From Thermus_A sp040290245 (GTDB lineage: Bacteria; Deinococcota; Deinococci; Deinococcales; Thermaceae): DNA of 64,000 nt. Positions 50,580-59,184 of the stretch are shown here, piece after piece. Both the position numbers and the translations under genes were made by a program. Location of the stretch: NCBI RefSeq assembly GCF_040290245.1, contig NZ_PSMQ01000001.1, positions 20,825-84,824 of the forward strand, given 5' to 3'. The notes under the pieces were generated by a model. It was not told where the DNA came from. It did no database searches and worked only from the letters and a program-made list of their open reading frames with translations. Position 1 is the stretch's first letter, and every line of letters begins with the position of its first letter.

Positions 50580-51584
50580 GTGTGGGTCCTGGGCATAGAC
50601 ACCTCCTGCGACGACACCGGGGTGGGCCTGGTGAAGGATGGCCGGGTGGTGGTCAACCTCATCCGCTCCCAGGTGGACCTCCACCAGGCCTACGGGGGGG
50701 TGGTGCCGGAGCTGGCCAGCCGGGAGCACCTAAAGGCCATCCGCCCCCTGACGGAGAGGGCTTTGGCGGAGGCGGGGATCTCCCCAAGGGCGCTCGACCT
50801 CATCGCCGCCACCCGGGGTCCAGGCCTCATCGGGGCCCTCCTGGTGGGCTTTACCTTTGCCAAGGGGCTGGCCTTTGGCCTGGATCGACCCTTTCTGGGG
50901 GTTCACCACCTCGAGGCCCACATCGTGGCCGCCTGGCCCGAGGGGCCCTCTCCCCCCTTCCTCGCCCTGGTGGCCTCCGGGGGGCACACCCACCTTTACG
51001 AGGTCCTGGACCTGGGCCGGTACCGGCTTTTGGGGGCCACCTTGGACGACGCGGCGGGGGAGGCCTTCGACAAGGTGGCCAGGCTTTTGGGCCTGGGATT
51101 CCCCGGGGGGCCCGAGCTCGAGCGCCTGGCCGAGGAGGCCGCTCAAGAAGGCGTGGAGGAGGCACCCTTTGCCGTTCCCTTGAAGGAGCAGAAGGGGTTG
51201 GACTTCAGCTTCTCCGGTCTTAAGACCCGGGCGGTCCAGCTTCTGGAAAAGGGGTATTCCAGGCAGGCCATCGCTTTGGGGTTCCAGAGGGCGGCCGTCG
51301 GCCATCTTCTCGAGGTGCTCCTCAAGGCCAAGGAACGGACGGGCCACACGACCCTACTGGTGGCGGGGGGGGTGGCGGCGAACAAGACCCTCCAGGCGGA
51401 GCTCAAAAGGGCGGGGCTTTCCGTCTTTTTCCCCCCAAAGGGCCTTTCCCAGGACAACGGGGCCATGGTGGCCCTGGCCGCCCACCGACGGGCCTTGAAG
51501 GGGGAGGCTTCCCATCCCTTAAGCCTGGACGCCCGGGCCTACTGGCCCTTGGAAGAGGTTTCTCATCTTACGGGCGTAGAATAG
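50580..51584 (+). CDS. tsaD: tRNA threonylcarbamoyladenosine (t6A) transferase
   Basis: TsaD adds the threonylcarbamoyl group to A37 of ANN-decoding tRNAs, with TsaB, TsaC and TsaE. The 334-residue product starts MWVLGIDTSCDDTGVG; the metal-binding H110 and H114 are in VHHLEAHIVA, and GGHTHLYEV and SQDNGAMVALAA are also typical. It starts with a leaderless GTG. secA follows after 9 bp. Confidence 0.95.
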   Translation: MWVLGIDTSCDDTGVGLVKDGRVVVNLIRSQVDLHQAYGGVVPELASREHLKAIRPLTERALAEAGISPRALDLIAATRGPGLIGALLVGFTFAKGLAFGLDRPFLGVHHLEAHIVAAWPEGPSPPFLALVASGGHTHLYEVLDLGRYRLLGATLDDAAGEAFDKVARLLGLGFPGGPELERLAEEAAQEGVEEAPFAVPLKEQKGLDFSFSGLKTRAVQLLEKGYSRQAIALGFQRAAVGHLLEVLLKAKERTGHTTLLVAGGVAANKTLQAELKRAGLSVFFPPKGLSQDNGAMVALAAHRRALKGEASHPLSLDARAYWPLEEVSHLTGVE

Positions 51585-51593
51585 GAAAGAGTT

Positions 51594-54590
51594 ATGTTGG
51601 GACTACTCAAACGGCTTTTTGACAACAACGAGCGGGAGATCGCCCGCTACTACAAGCAGGTGGTCGTTCCCGCGAACGCCCTCGAGGCCGAGGTGGAGAG
51701 GATCCAAGACCTCGCCGCCGCCTACGCTGAGCTTAGGGAGAAGCACAAGCGGGGCGCCTCCTTGGAGGAGCTTCTGCCCATGGCCTTTGCCCTCACCCGG
51801 GAGTCGGCCAAGCGCTTCTTGGGCCTGCGCCACTACGATGTCCAGCTCATCGGCGGGGCGGTCCTCCACGAGGGGAAGATCGCGGAGATGAAGACCGGGG
51901 AGGGGAAGACCCTGGTGGCCACCTTGGCCGTGGCGCTAAACGCCCTCACCGGTAAGGGGGTCCACGTGGTCACGGTGAACGACTACCTGGCCCGGCGGGA
52001 CGCGGAGTGGATGGGGCCCGTCTACCGGGGTCTGGGCCTTTCCGTGGGGGTGATCCAGCACAGCTCCACCCCGGCCGAGCGCCGCAAGGCCTACCTGGCC
52101 GACGTGACGTACGTGACCAACGCCGAGCTGGGCTTCGACTACCTGCGGGACAACATGGCCATCAGCCCCGACCAGCTCGTCCTCCGCCACGACACCCCTC
52201 TCCACTACGCCATCATCGACGAGGTGGACTCCATCCTCATCGACGAGGCCCGCACCCCCCTCATCATCTCGGGGCCTGCGGAGAAGGCCACCGACCTTTA
52301 CTACAAGATGGCGGAGATCGCCAAAAAGCTGGAAAGGGGGCTGCCCGCGGAGCCCGGGGTACGCAAGGAGCCCACGGGGGACTACACGGTTGAGGAGAAG
52401 AACCGTTCCGTCCACCTCACCCTCCAGGGCATCGCCAAGGCGGAGAGGCTTCTCGGCATCCAGGGCCTTTTCAGCCCGGAGAACATGGAGCTCGCCCACA
52501 TGCTCATCCAGGCCATCCGGGCCAAGGACCTCTACCACAAGGACCGCGACTATATCGTCCAAGATGGCCAGGTCATCATCGTGGACGAGTTCACGGGCCG
52601 TCTCATGCCGGGGCGCCGCTATGGCGAAGGCCTCCACCAGGCGATCGAGGCCAAGGAAGGGGTCCGGATCGAACGGGAGAACCAGACCCTGGCCACCATC
52701 ACCTACCAGAACTTCTTCCGCCTCTACGAGAAGCGGGCCGGAATGACCGGCACCGCCAAGACGGAGGAGAAGGAGTTCCAAGAGATCTACGGGATGGACG
52801 TGGTGGTCGTGCCCACCAACCGCCCCATGATCCGCAAGGACTTCCCCGACGTGGTCTATCGCACGGAGCAGGGGAAGTTCTTCGCCGTGGTGGAGGAGAT
52901 CGCACAGAAGTACGAAAGGGGCCAGCCGGTCCTTGTGGGGACGATCTCCATCGAGAAGTCGGAGCGGCTTTCCGCCCTGCTCTCCAAGCCCGCCCTCTAC
53001 CTGCCCCGCCTCGAGATGCGGGCCAGGCTGTTTCAAAAGGCCGCGGCCAAGCAGAAGGGGGAGGAGTGGGAGCGGCTTTTCAAGCTTCTGGAGCGGCCGG
53101 GCCAGCTCAAGGACGAGGACCTCGCCCCCTTTGAGGGGCTCATTCCCGCCAAGGGGGGCCTCCGCACGGCCTGGGAAGGCCTGAAGCGGGCGGTCCACAC
53201 CTTGGGCATCCTGCGGCAGGGGATTCCTCACCAGGTCCTGAACGCCAAGCATCATGCCAAGGAGGCGGAGATCGTGGCCCAGGCGGGCCGCTCCAAGACG
53301 ATCACCATCGCCACCAACATGGCGGGCCGGGGGACGGACATCAAGCTGGGCGGCAACCCCGAGTACCTGGCGGCCTCCCTTTTGGAGAAGGAGGGGTTTG
53401 ACCGGTACGAGTGGAAGGTGGAGCTCTTCATCAAAAAGCTCCTCCAAGGCCAAGAGGAGGAGGCCCGTAGGTTGGCGGGCGAGCTTGGCGTCCGGGAGGA
53501 GCTCATCCAGAGGATCATCCAGGTCCGCGAGGAGTGCAAGGCGGACGAGGAGCGGGTACGGGGACTGGGCGGGCTTTTCATCCTGGGCACCGAGCGGCAC
53601 GAGTCGCGCCGCATCGACAACCAGCTCCGCGGCCGCTCGGGCCGGCAGGGAGACCCGGGGGGAAGCCGGTTCTACGTCTCCTTTGACGATGACCTGATGC
53701 GGCTTTTCGCCTCCGACCGGGTCATCGCCATGCTGGACCGGATGGGGTTTGACGACTCCGAGCCCATCGAGCACCCCATGGTCTCCCGGTCCATAGAGCG
53801 GGCGCAAAAGCGGGTGGAAGACCGGAACTTCGCCATCCGCAAGCAGCTTCTCCAGTTTGACGACGTCATGGCCCGCCAGCGGGAGGTCATCTACACGCAG
53901 CGCCGCCTCATCCTCCTGGGCAAGGACGAGGAGGTCAAGGAAGCGGCCTTGGGGATGGTGGAGGAGGCGGTGGCCTCCATCGTGGAGAACCACCTAAACC
54001 CCCAGGTCCACCCCGAGGACTGGGACCTCGAGGCCCTGCAGGCCCAGCTTCTGGACGTGGCCCCCCAGCTTTCCGACTTTCCCTTTGAGGAGCTGAGGAA
54101 GAAAAAACCCGAAGAGGGGGTGGAGGCCCTGGTGGAGGCGGCCTTCAAGGCCTATGAGGCCAGGGAGGCCGAGCTGGGGGCGCCCTTGATGCGGGCGGTG
54201 GAGCGGTTCGTGATCCTCCAGGTGGTGGACAACGCCTGGAAGGAGCATCTCCACAACCTGGATGTCCTAAGGCAGGGCATCTTCCTCCGGGGCTACGGCC
54301 AGAAGGACCCCTTCCAGGAGTACAAGTTTGAGGCCACCCGGCTTTTCAACGAGATGGTGGGCTTTATCCGGATGGAGGCGGCCAAGTTCCTCTTCCGCCT
54401 GAAGGTGGAGGTGGAACCTGTGCGCAGCCCATCCCCCATCCCCACCCAGGAGCAGACCCCCTATCCGCCCGTTCCTGAGGCCGAAACCCCCTTCGGCCTG
54501 GCCAAAAGGCCCGCCTCCCCTTCCCCCCAGGGGCTTTCCCGGGCGGAAAGGCGGCGGCTGATGCGGGAGGAAAAGAAGAAAAAGAAGTGA
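51594..54590 (+). CDS. secA: Preprotein translocase ATPase SecA
   Basis: SecA drives preproteins through SecYEG with ATP. The 998-residue product has Walker A MKTGEGKT (99-106), the DEVDSILIDEARTPLIISGP segment (its DEVD is Walker B), NMAGRGTDIKLGG and RGRSGRQGDPG. The C-terminus is a basic tail (KKKKK) with no zinc-binding cysteines, so it lacks the SecB-binding finger of E. coli SecA. Its AGGAAAG site is in the gap after tsaD; a TAGAAT at 51577-51582 could give it a separate promoter. Confidence 0.96.
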   Translation: MLGLLKRLFDNNEREIARYYKQVVVPANALEAEVERIQDLAAAYAELREKHKRGASLEELLPMAFALTRESAKRFLGLRHYDVQLIGGAVLHEGKIAEMKTGEGKTLVATLAVALNALTGKGVHVVTVNDYLARRDAEWMGPVYRGLGLSVGVIQHSSTPAERRKAYLADVTYVTNAELGFDYLRDNMAISPDQLVLRHDTPLHYAIIDEVDSILIDEARTPLIISGPAEKATDLYYKMAEIAKKLERGLPAEPGVRKEPTGDYTVEEKNRSVHLTLQGIAKAERLLGIQGLFSPENMELAHMLIQAIRAKDLYHKDRDYIVQDGQVIIVDEFTGRLMPGRRYGEGLHQAIEAKEGVRIERENQTLATITYQNFFRLYEKRAGMTGTAKTEEKEFQEIYGMDVVVVPTNRPMIRKDFPDVVYRTEQGKFFAVVEEIAQKYERGQPVLVGTISIEKSERLSALLSKPALYLPRLEMRARLFQKAAAKQKGEEWERLFKLLERPGQLKDEDLAPFEGLIPAKGGLRTAWEGLKRAVHTLGILRQGIPHQVLNAKHHAKEAEIVAQAGRSKTITIATNMAGRGTDIKLGGNPEYLAASLLEKEGFDRYEWKVELFIKKLLQGQEEEARRLAGELGVREELIQRIIQVREECKADEERVRGLGGLFILGTERHESRRIDNQLRGRSGRQGDPGGSRFYVSFDDDLMRLFASDRVIAMLDRMGFDDSEPIEHPMVSRSIERAQKRVEDRNFAIRKQLLQFDDVMARQREVIYTQRRLILLGKDEEVKEAALGMVEEAVASIVENHLNPQVHPEDWDLEALQAQLLDVAPQLSDFPFEELRKKKPEEGVEALVEAAFKAYEAREAELGAPLMRAVERFVILQVVDNAWKEHLHNLDVLRQGIFLRGYGQKDPFQEYKFEATRLFNEMVGFIRMEAAKFLFRLKVEVEPVRSPSPIPTQEQTPYPPVPEAETPFGLAKRPASPSPQGLSRAERRRLMREEKKKKK

Positions 54591-54599
54591 CCCCGGCGC

Positions 54600-55334
54600 T
54601 CAGGCCTCCACCACCAAAGAGGCGGGGTCCAGGTTGGTGTAGACGTGTTGCACGTCGTCCAGATCCTCCAGGGCCTCCACCAGGCGCATGACCTTGGCCG
54701 CCTCCTCGGGGGGAAGGCTCACCACGTTCTGGGGGTGCTGGGCCACCTCCACATTTAAGGGCAGAATGCCCTTCTCCTTGAAGACCTCCCCGATGCGGTA
54801 GGCCTCGCTGGGCTCCGTGTAGACGGTGAGGGTCTCCCCCTCCTCCTCGAGGTCCAAGGCCCCGAGCTCGATGGCCAGCTCCTGGGCCTCCAGGGTGTTG
54901 GGCACCACCAAAATGCCCTTGCGCTCAAACTGCCAGGCCACGCTGCCCGAGGTCCCCAAAGAGCCTCCGTGTTTGGAGAAGACATGCCGCACCTCCCCCG
55001 CCGTCCGGTTGCGGTTGTCCGTAAGGGCGTAGACCAAGACCGCCACCCCACCCGGGGCATACCCCTCGTAGACCACCTCCTCATACTGCTCGGCGTTATC
55101 CCCGCCGCCTTGGAGCTTCTGGAGGAGGCGCTCGATGTTTTCCATGGGCACGTCGTCCGCACGGGCGGCCTCAATGGCATTCCTGAGCTGGATGTTGGCC
55201 TCGGGGTAGGGGCTTCCTCCGGCCCGGGCGGCGGCCTGGATGGCCCTTAGGTGTTTGCTGATGATCTTGCCCCGTTTGAGGTCGTTCGCGGCTTTTTTTC
55301 GCTTAATCTGGGCCCACTTGCTGTGACCGGCCAT
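54600..55334 (-). CDS. yebC: YebC/PmpR-family protein
   Basis: A 244-residue protein with the family N-terminus MAGHSKWAQIKRKKAANDLKRG (start shown; full motif extends a few residues) and ESIRAARADDVP-type helices near 50-65. Family members act as transcription regulators or help translate proline-rich stretches. A TATAAT box lies eight bases before the ATG, inside the Kef-type gene, whose end it overlaps by 32 bp. Confidence 0.92.
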   Translation of the reverse strand: MAGHSKWAQIKRKKAANDLKRGKIISKHLRAIQAAARAGGSPYPEANIQLRNAIEAARADDVPMENIERLLQKLQGGGDNAEQYEEVVYEGYAPGGVAVLVYALTDNRNRTAGEVRHVFSKHGGSLGTSGSVAWQFERKGILVVPNTLEAQELAIELGALDLEEEGETLTVYTEPSEAYRIGEVFKEKGILPLNVEVAQHPQNVVSLPPEEAAKVMRLVEALEDLDDVQHVYTNLDPASLVVEA

Positions 55335-56847
55335 ACCTTTTCATTATAGCCTCCCACGCCCTTTCCGCGAGCCGCTCTCCGGCCTCCGCAAAGGGGTGGA
55401 AGAGGAGGTCAGCCCCTGCCGCTTCCAAGATGGGGTCCTCCTCCAGGTGGAAGCTGGTGGCGGCAATCAGACCGGGATACCCGTTTTGCCGCAAGCCTTG
55501 GATGGCCCTGAGCTTGGCCTCGAGGTCGGGCAGGGCCAGGATGACCCCCTTCAGGTTGTTCGTTCGCAACCGTTCCCAAAGCTCCGGGTCCTCCGCGTCC
55601 CCGTAGAGGACCCGCCTTCCCTTGGCCCGGTGGCGTTCCAGCTTGGCGGGGTCTGCATCCAGGCCCACGGGCCTCGCCCCCATGTTCTCGAGGAACTTGT
55701 AGGCCGCCCCCCCGGTCCGGCCCATCCCCACGATCAGCCAGTCCGCAGACCCCAGGCTCTTGGGTTCCTCGTCGGGGTGGCGGTCCTTCCGTTCAAACCT
55801 GATTAGCCAGGGCTCGAGGCGGGCGTAAAGCCCGTGGGCCAAGCGGGCCAAGGGAGCGGAAAAGGCCATGGAAAGAGGTACGAGGAGGGCCAGGCTGGAA
55901 AGCAGGGCCTCGGGAATGAGCCCCCTGGAGGCAAGCCCTGCCGCTACGATCAGGGCGAACTCCGAGTGGTTGCTTAGATAAAGGCTTCCCACGAAGGCCG
56001 TCCGGGCCCGGAGGCCGAAGAGGAGGAAAAGGGCAAAAAGGACCGCCCCCTTGGGGATGAGGAGGAGAAGCCCCATCCCGACGAAGGGGAGGGAGATTCC
56101 CTCCAGGCCCTGTTTGAGGCCCACCTCGAGAAAAAACGCCGCCAAAAAGGCTTCCTTGATCCCCCAAAGCATCTTTCCCAGCTCGCTCCCCCGCTCCTCC
56201 TCTGCCAAAAGGACCCCCATGGCCAAGGCCCCGAGCTCCGGGGAAAGCCCCACCACCCGGAAGGCCTCCGCCCCTAGGAGGGCCATGGCCAGGCCGAAGA
56301 GGAGGAGGAGTTCCCCGTGGCCGCTTCTTTTGAGCAGGTACCGTGCCAGGGGCTTTAAAAGGGGAAGGAGGAAGAGAAGGAGCGCCCAAGGGCTTGGGGC
56401 CTTGTCCGTAAGGGAGAGGAGGCCCACCGCCACCAGATCCTGCAGGATGAGGATCCCCACCGCCAACCGGCCGTGAAAGGTGAGAAGCTCCTTCTTGTCC
56501 TCCAGGGTTTTAACCACTAAGACGGTGCTGGAAAACCCCAGGGCCAGGGCCAAAGGGAAAGAGACCTGGAGGAGGAAAAGGGCCAGGCCGGCCAACAGGA
56601 GAAGGTGGAGCACCCCCACGCCGTACACCAAGGGGTCTAGAAGGGAGCGGACCCGGAGCTTAAGCCCTACGGTGTAAAGAAGGAGGAGGACGCCTGTTTC
56701 TGCGATCTGGTGGAGGAGGGGGCTGGGTTTGTTTCCCAAAAGGGCCAGGCCAAACCCCGCCCCCAGGTAGCCCACCAGGGGGGGTAATCCTAGCCTCTGG
56801 GCCAGTAAGCCTAGAAAAAAAGCAGAAAGAACCCAGACCGCCTCCAT
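55303..56847 (-). CDS. Kef-type monovalent cation/proton antiporter with TrkA-N domain
   Basis: A 514-residue protein: about 12 membrane helices (residues 1-340) of the CPA2 type, with the GFSSTVLVVKTLEDK segment, then a cytoplasmic TrkA-N domain with an NAD-binding WLIVGMGRTGGAAYKFLENMG motif near 370. It probably exports K+ or Na+ for protons. A promoter (TTGACT-18-TAAACT) precedes it and the mRNA is leaderless. Confidence 0.88.
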   Translation of the reverse strand: MEAVWVLSAFFLGLLAQRLGLPPLVGYLGAGFGLALLGNKPSPLLHQIAETGVLLLLYTVGLKLRVRSLLDPLVYGVGVLHLLLLAGLALFLLQVSFPLALALGFSSTVLVVKTLEDKKELLTFHGRLAVGILILQDLVAVGLLSLTDKAPSPWALLLFLLPLLKPLARYLLKRSGHGELLLLFGLAMALLGAEAFRVVGLSPELGALAMGVLLAEEERGSELGKMLWGIKEAFLAAFFLEVGLKQGLEGISLPFVGMGLLLLIPKGAVLFALFLLFGLRARTAFVGSLYLSNHSEFALIVAAGLASRGLIPEALLSSLALLVPLSMAFSAPLARLAHGLYARLEPWLIRFERKDRHPDEEPKSLGSADWLIVGMGRTGGAAYKFLENMGARPVGLDADPAKLERHRAKGRRVLYGDAEDPELWERLRTNNLKGVILALPDLEAKLRAIQGLRQNGYPGLIAATSFHLEEDPILEAAGADLLFHPFAEAGERLAERAWEAIMKRYGRSQQVGPD

Positions 56848-56854
56848 TAGGAGG

Positions 56855-56884
56855 AGTTTAAAGGCGGTTTGGGTTCTGAGTCAA
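56855..56884 (-). promoter_or_regulatory. Promoter of the Kef-type antiporter
   Basis: TTGACT (56884-56879) and TAAACT (56860-56855) on the minus strand are 18 bp apart; the -10 box ends seven bases before the ATG at 56847. The remaining gap to 57050 holds a few imperfect hairpins and no gene that I can support. Confidence 0.72.
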
Positions 56885-57050
56885 AGCGTGCCGAGGTGAG
56901 GGTATAGGGAATAGACCTCATAGGGGGTTACAGGAAAGGGGCGATCGAAAGAGAACGCCTCGCAGCAATCCTCCTTTCGACCCGCGGGGGGAAGGACCCT
57001 GGTCTGGACCTTGAAGATGCTTTAAGAAACCCTCTTCAGAAGGAAAGGGG

Positions 57051-57701
57051 TCATTTGGAAAGCTTCTCGGTGTTCGCTTCGCGAAGCAGCTTGTCCAGAA
57101 GTTCCTTCCAACGGGTGTAGTCCATGTAGCCCGTGTGCGGCTCCCCGTTGATGAAGAAGCTCGGGGTTCCGGTGAGGCCCAGCTTGTTCGCCAGTTCCTG
57201 GTCGGCCAGGACCTCCGCCCGGTGTTTCCCTGAAGCCAGACAGGCTTCAAACGCCCGGGTGTTCAAGCCCAGCTGGCCTGCCAAGGAGACCAGGTACCGG
57301 TCCAGGGCTTCTTTGGGAAGCCCTCCCCAGGAAGGGTCCCGGAAGAGGGCCTGGTGGTAGTCCAGATACCGGCCGCCCTCGGCCGCGCAGGCCGCGGCCT
57401 CGGAGGCCCGAACGACGTTCTCCTGGCCCGGGAAGGGGAAGTCGCGGAAGACGTAGCGCACCTTTCCCGTTTCTACGTATTCCGCAAAGAGGCGGGGAAG
57501 GACGTTTTCCGAATGGTCCCGGCAATGGGGGCAAAGGTAGTTGGAAAAATCGACCACCGTCACGGGGGCCTCCTGCTTGCCGAAGACCAGACGGGCTCCT
57601 TGGGCGGGGTCCAGGCTGGGGTTGCCCTTGGGCCTTAGGAAGAGGAAGGCGGCAGCCCCAAGCGCGGCGACCAAAAGGGTTAGAGCAAGGACGCGCTGCA
57701 T
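57051..57701 (-). CDS. Membrane-anchored DsbA-like thiol oxidoreductase
   Basis: A 216-residue thioredoxin-fold protein with an N-terminal membrane anchor (residues 4-22) and the active site C57-P-H-C60, characteristic of DsbA. The cis-proline loop GTPSFFINGEPH is near residue 172. It should oxidise thiols in exported proteins. TAGAAT ends six bases before the ATG, a leaderless start. Confidence 0.87.
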   Translation of the reverse strand: MQRVLALTLLVAALGAAAFLFLRPKGNPSLDPAQGARLVFGKQEAPVTVVDFSNYLCPHCRDHSENVLPRLFAEYVETGKVRYVFRDFPFPGQENVVRASEAAACAAEGGRYLDYHQALFRDPSWGGLPKEALDRYLVSLAGQLGLNTRAFEACLASGKHRAEVLADQELANKLGLTGTPSFFINGEPHTGYMDYTRWKELLDKLLREANTEKLSK

Positions 57702-57741
57702 GAGGTTATTCTACCGAAACGGGGGGCTGGAGGGTGATGAT

Positions 57742-57766
57742 GCCCCGCACTTGAGTGCAGGGGGCA
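57742..57766 (-). terminator. Hairpin after speE
   Basis: GCCCCcTGCACT and AGTGCgGGGC can pair 25-50 bases after the speE stop. There is no strong T-run, so termination efficiency is uncertain. Confidence 0.45.
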
Positions 57767-57791
57767 AGGGAATGGATGAGGGGGGAGGAGG

Positions 57792-58736
57792 TCACTTCGG
57801 ATAAGGGGCCTGCCGGGCCTCCCCGTCCGGGGTGAGGTAGAAGGGGTTTTGGTCCGTGGAGACCAGGGTTTCCGAGCGGATGGCCTCTTCCAGGTCCTTG
57901 GGAAGGACGAAGAGGGCCTCGAGGTAGGGGGCGGTGAGGTGTTTAAGCGGGAGGTTACGCTCGAGGATCCGGGCTTCGATCGTTCCCTCCGAGAAGGCTG
58001 CAGGGTCAAAGGCCTCAGAGGCCAGGAGAAAACCGAAATTCAGGTAAAAGCCCGGGATGTGGTTCTTGTAGCTCCGCACGTACCGGAAGACCTCCCGTAC
58101 CGTGCGGTGGACCACGGGGTGGACCCGGTGGTGGGTGAGCATGATCATCCCCGCCTGCATCCCCATGACCCCTCCGGGGTTCAGGTGCCGCCGGACCAGG
58201 TCGTAGAACTCCACCGTGTACAGAAGGCGGGCGGGGTTGTCTTCCCCCACGGGATCGGTGAGGTCGATCAAGATGACGTCGTACCGCTCCTCTGTGCGCT
58301 CGAGGTAGGCCCGGGCATCCTCGATGACGAGGACGCTCCTCGGGTCCTCAAACGCCCCTTGGTGCCATTCCGGCATATGCGCCTTGGCCACCTCCACAAG
58401 CTCCCCATCGATGTCCACCATCACGGCCTTTTCCACCGTGGGGTGCTTGAGCACCTCCCTCAAGGTGGCCCCTTCCCCGCCCCCGATGATGAGGACGGTT
58501 CTGGGCTCCGCATGGGCGAGCATGGCCGGGTGGACCAGGGTCTCGTGGTAGATGTACTCGTCCTTCTCTGTGCTCTGGACATCCTTGTCCAAAACCAGGA
58601 CCTTCCCAAAACCCCTGGTTTCAAAAAGGAAATAGTCCTGATACCGGGTCCGGCCAGAGGCGATGACACGTTCCATCCGTCGGACCATGGTCTCGTAAGG
58701 GGTGATGTGCTCAAAAAAGTACATGCCGTAGTCCAT
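57792..58736 (-). CDS. speE: Polyamine aminopropyltransferase
   Basis: A 314-residue SpeE. It transfers the aminopropyl group of decarboxylated SAM to an amine; the T. thermophilus enzyme prefers agmatine. Motifs: IIGGGEGATLREVLKHP, MVDIDGELVEVAKAHM and the catalytic ILIDLTDPVGEDNPA. It follows the divergent SpeD-like gene by 2 bp, so the two proteins are made together. Confidence 0.94.
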   Translation of the reverse strand: MDYGMYFFEHITPYETMVRRMERVIASGRTRYQDYFLFETRGFGKVLVLDKDVQSTEKDEYIYHETLVHPAMLAHAEPRTVLIIGGGEGATLREVLKHPTVEKAVMVDIDGELVEVAKAHMPEWHQGAFEDPRSVLVIEDARAYLERTEERYDVILIDLTDPVGEDNPARLLYTVEFYDLVRRHLNPGGVMGMQAGMIMLTHHRVHPVVHRTVREVFRYVRSYKNHIPGFYLNFGFLLASEAFDPAAFSEGTIEARILERNLPLKHLTAPYLEALFVLPKDLEEAIRSETLVSTDQNPFYLTPDGEARQAPYPK

Positions 58737-58738
58737 CC

Positions 58739-59143
58739 TTACCCTCCTTGTCTACCGAATGGCCGCCTTTTGATGGCGCGCTCTGTTTTCCGCCAGTACC
58801 GGAAGGCCGATTCCTCCTTCGCTCCAAAAGCCCTGGAAAGGCCCTTGAGAACTTCCTCCGGGTCCACCCCTTCCCGGTAGAAGTAAAGGTCCAAGGTGGC
58901 AGAGGCATTGTCCTCCGGCCAGGTGTGGATCATCGCCGCGGCCACCGGGCTCATCACCGCGGCGGAGAGCCCCTGAGGGTGGAATTTATAGGAGATGGTC
59001 TGGACCGAGTCCCTTGGGGCCCCAAGCCGCATCACCGCATCCACCAGGGCCGCCTCCACCATCTTTGGGTTCTCCAAAACGTCCAGGTCGCAGCCGTAGA
59101 TCTCGGCCACATACCGGCCTCCAGGAACGCCCATCTCCGTCAC
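58739..59143 (-). CDS. SpeD-like protein lacking the pyruvoyl serine (possible prozyme)
   Basis: A 134-residue member of the SAM decarboxylase fold: VAEIYGCDLDVLENP and IHTWPED align well with bacterial SpeD, and its position before speE is classical. However the cleavage motif ESH is replaced by V67-A68-A69 (MSPVAAAMIHTWP), and the catalytic cysteine after LDL is a tyrosine (LDLYFY). It cannot form a pyruvoyl group by the known mechanism. It may activate the intact SpeD at 31560-32018. The GTG at 59143 has TAGCAT eight bases upstream; an ATG at 59134 is an alternative start. Confidence 0.8.
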   Translation of the reverse strand: MTEMGVPGGRYVAEIYGCDLDVLENPKMVEAALVDAVMRLGAPRDSVQTISYKFHPQGLSAAVMSPVAAAMIHTWPEDNASATLDLYFYREGVDPEEVLKGLSRAFGAKEESAFRYWRKTERAIKRRPFGRQGG

Positions 59144-59184
59144 AATGCTCCATGCTACGCCAGGTGGCTTTGCGCTGCAACACC

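Noticed and set aside
51936..53993. Long open frame (685 codons) antisense to secA
   Set aside because: It lies fully opposite a clear SecA gene and its translation is a low-complexity mix typical of the complement of high-GC3 coding DNA. The same holds for other long antisense frames, such as those opposite sdhA (33032-34435) and the HKD gene (37205-38584).
56918..57250. Frame of 110 codons overlapping the 3' end of the DsbA-like gene
   Set aside because: It is the +1 shadow of that gene for most of its length and ends in non-coding-looking sequence; no ribosome site or family was seen.
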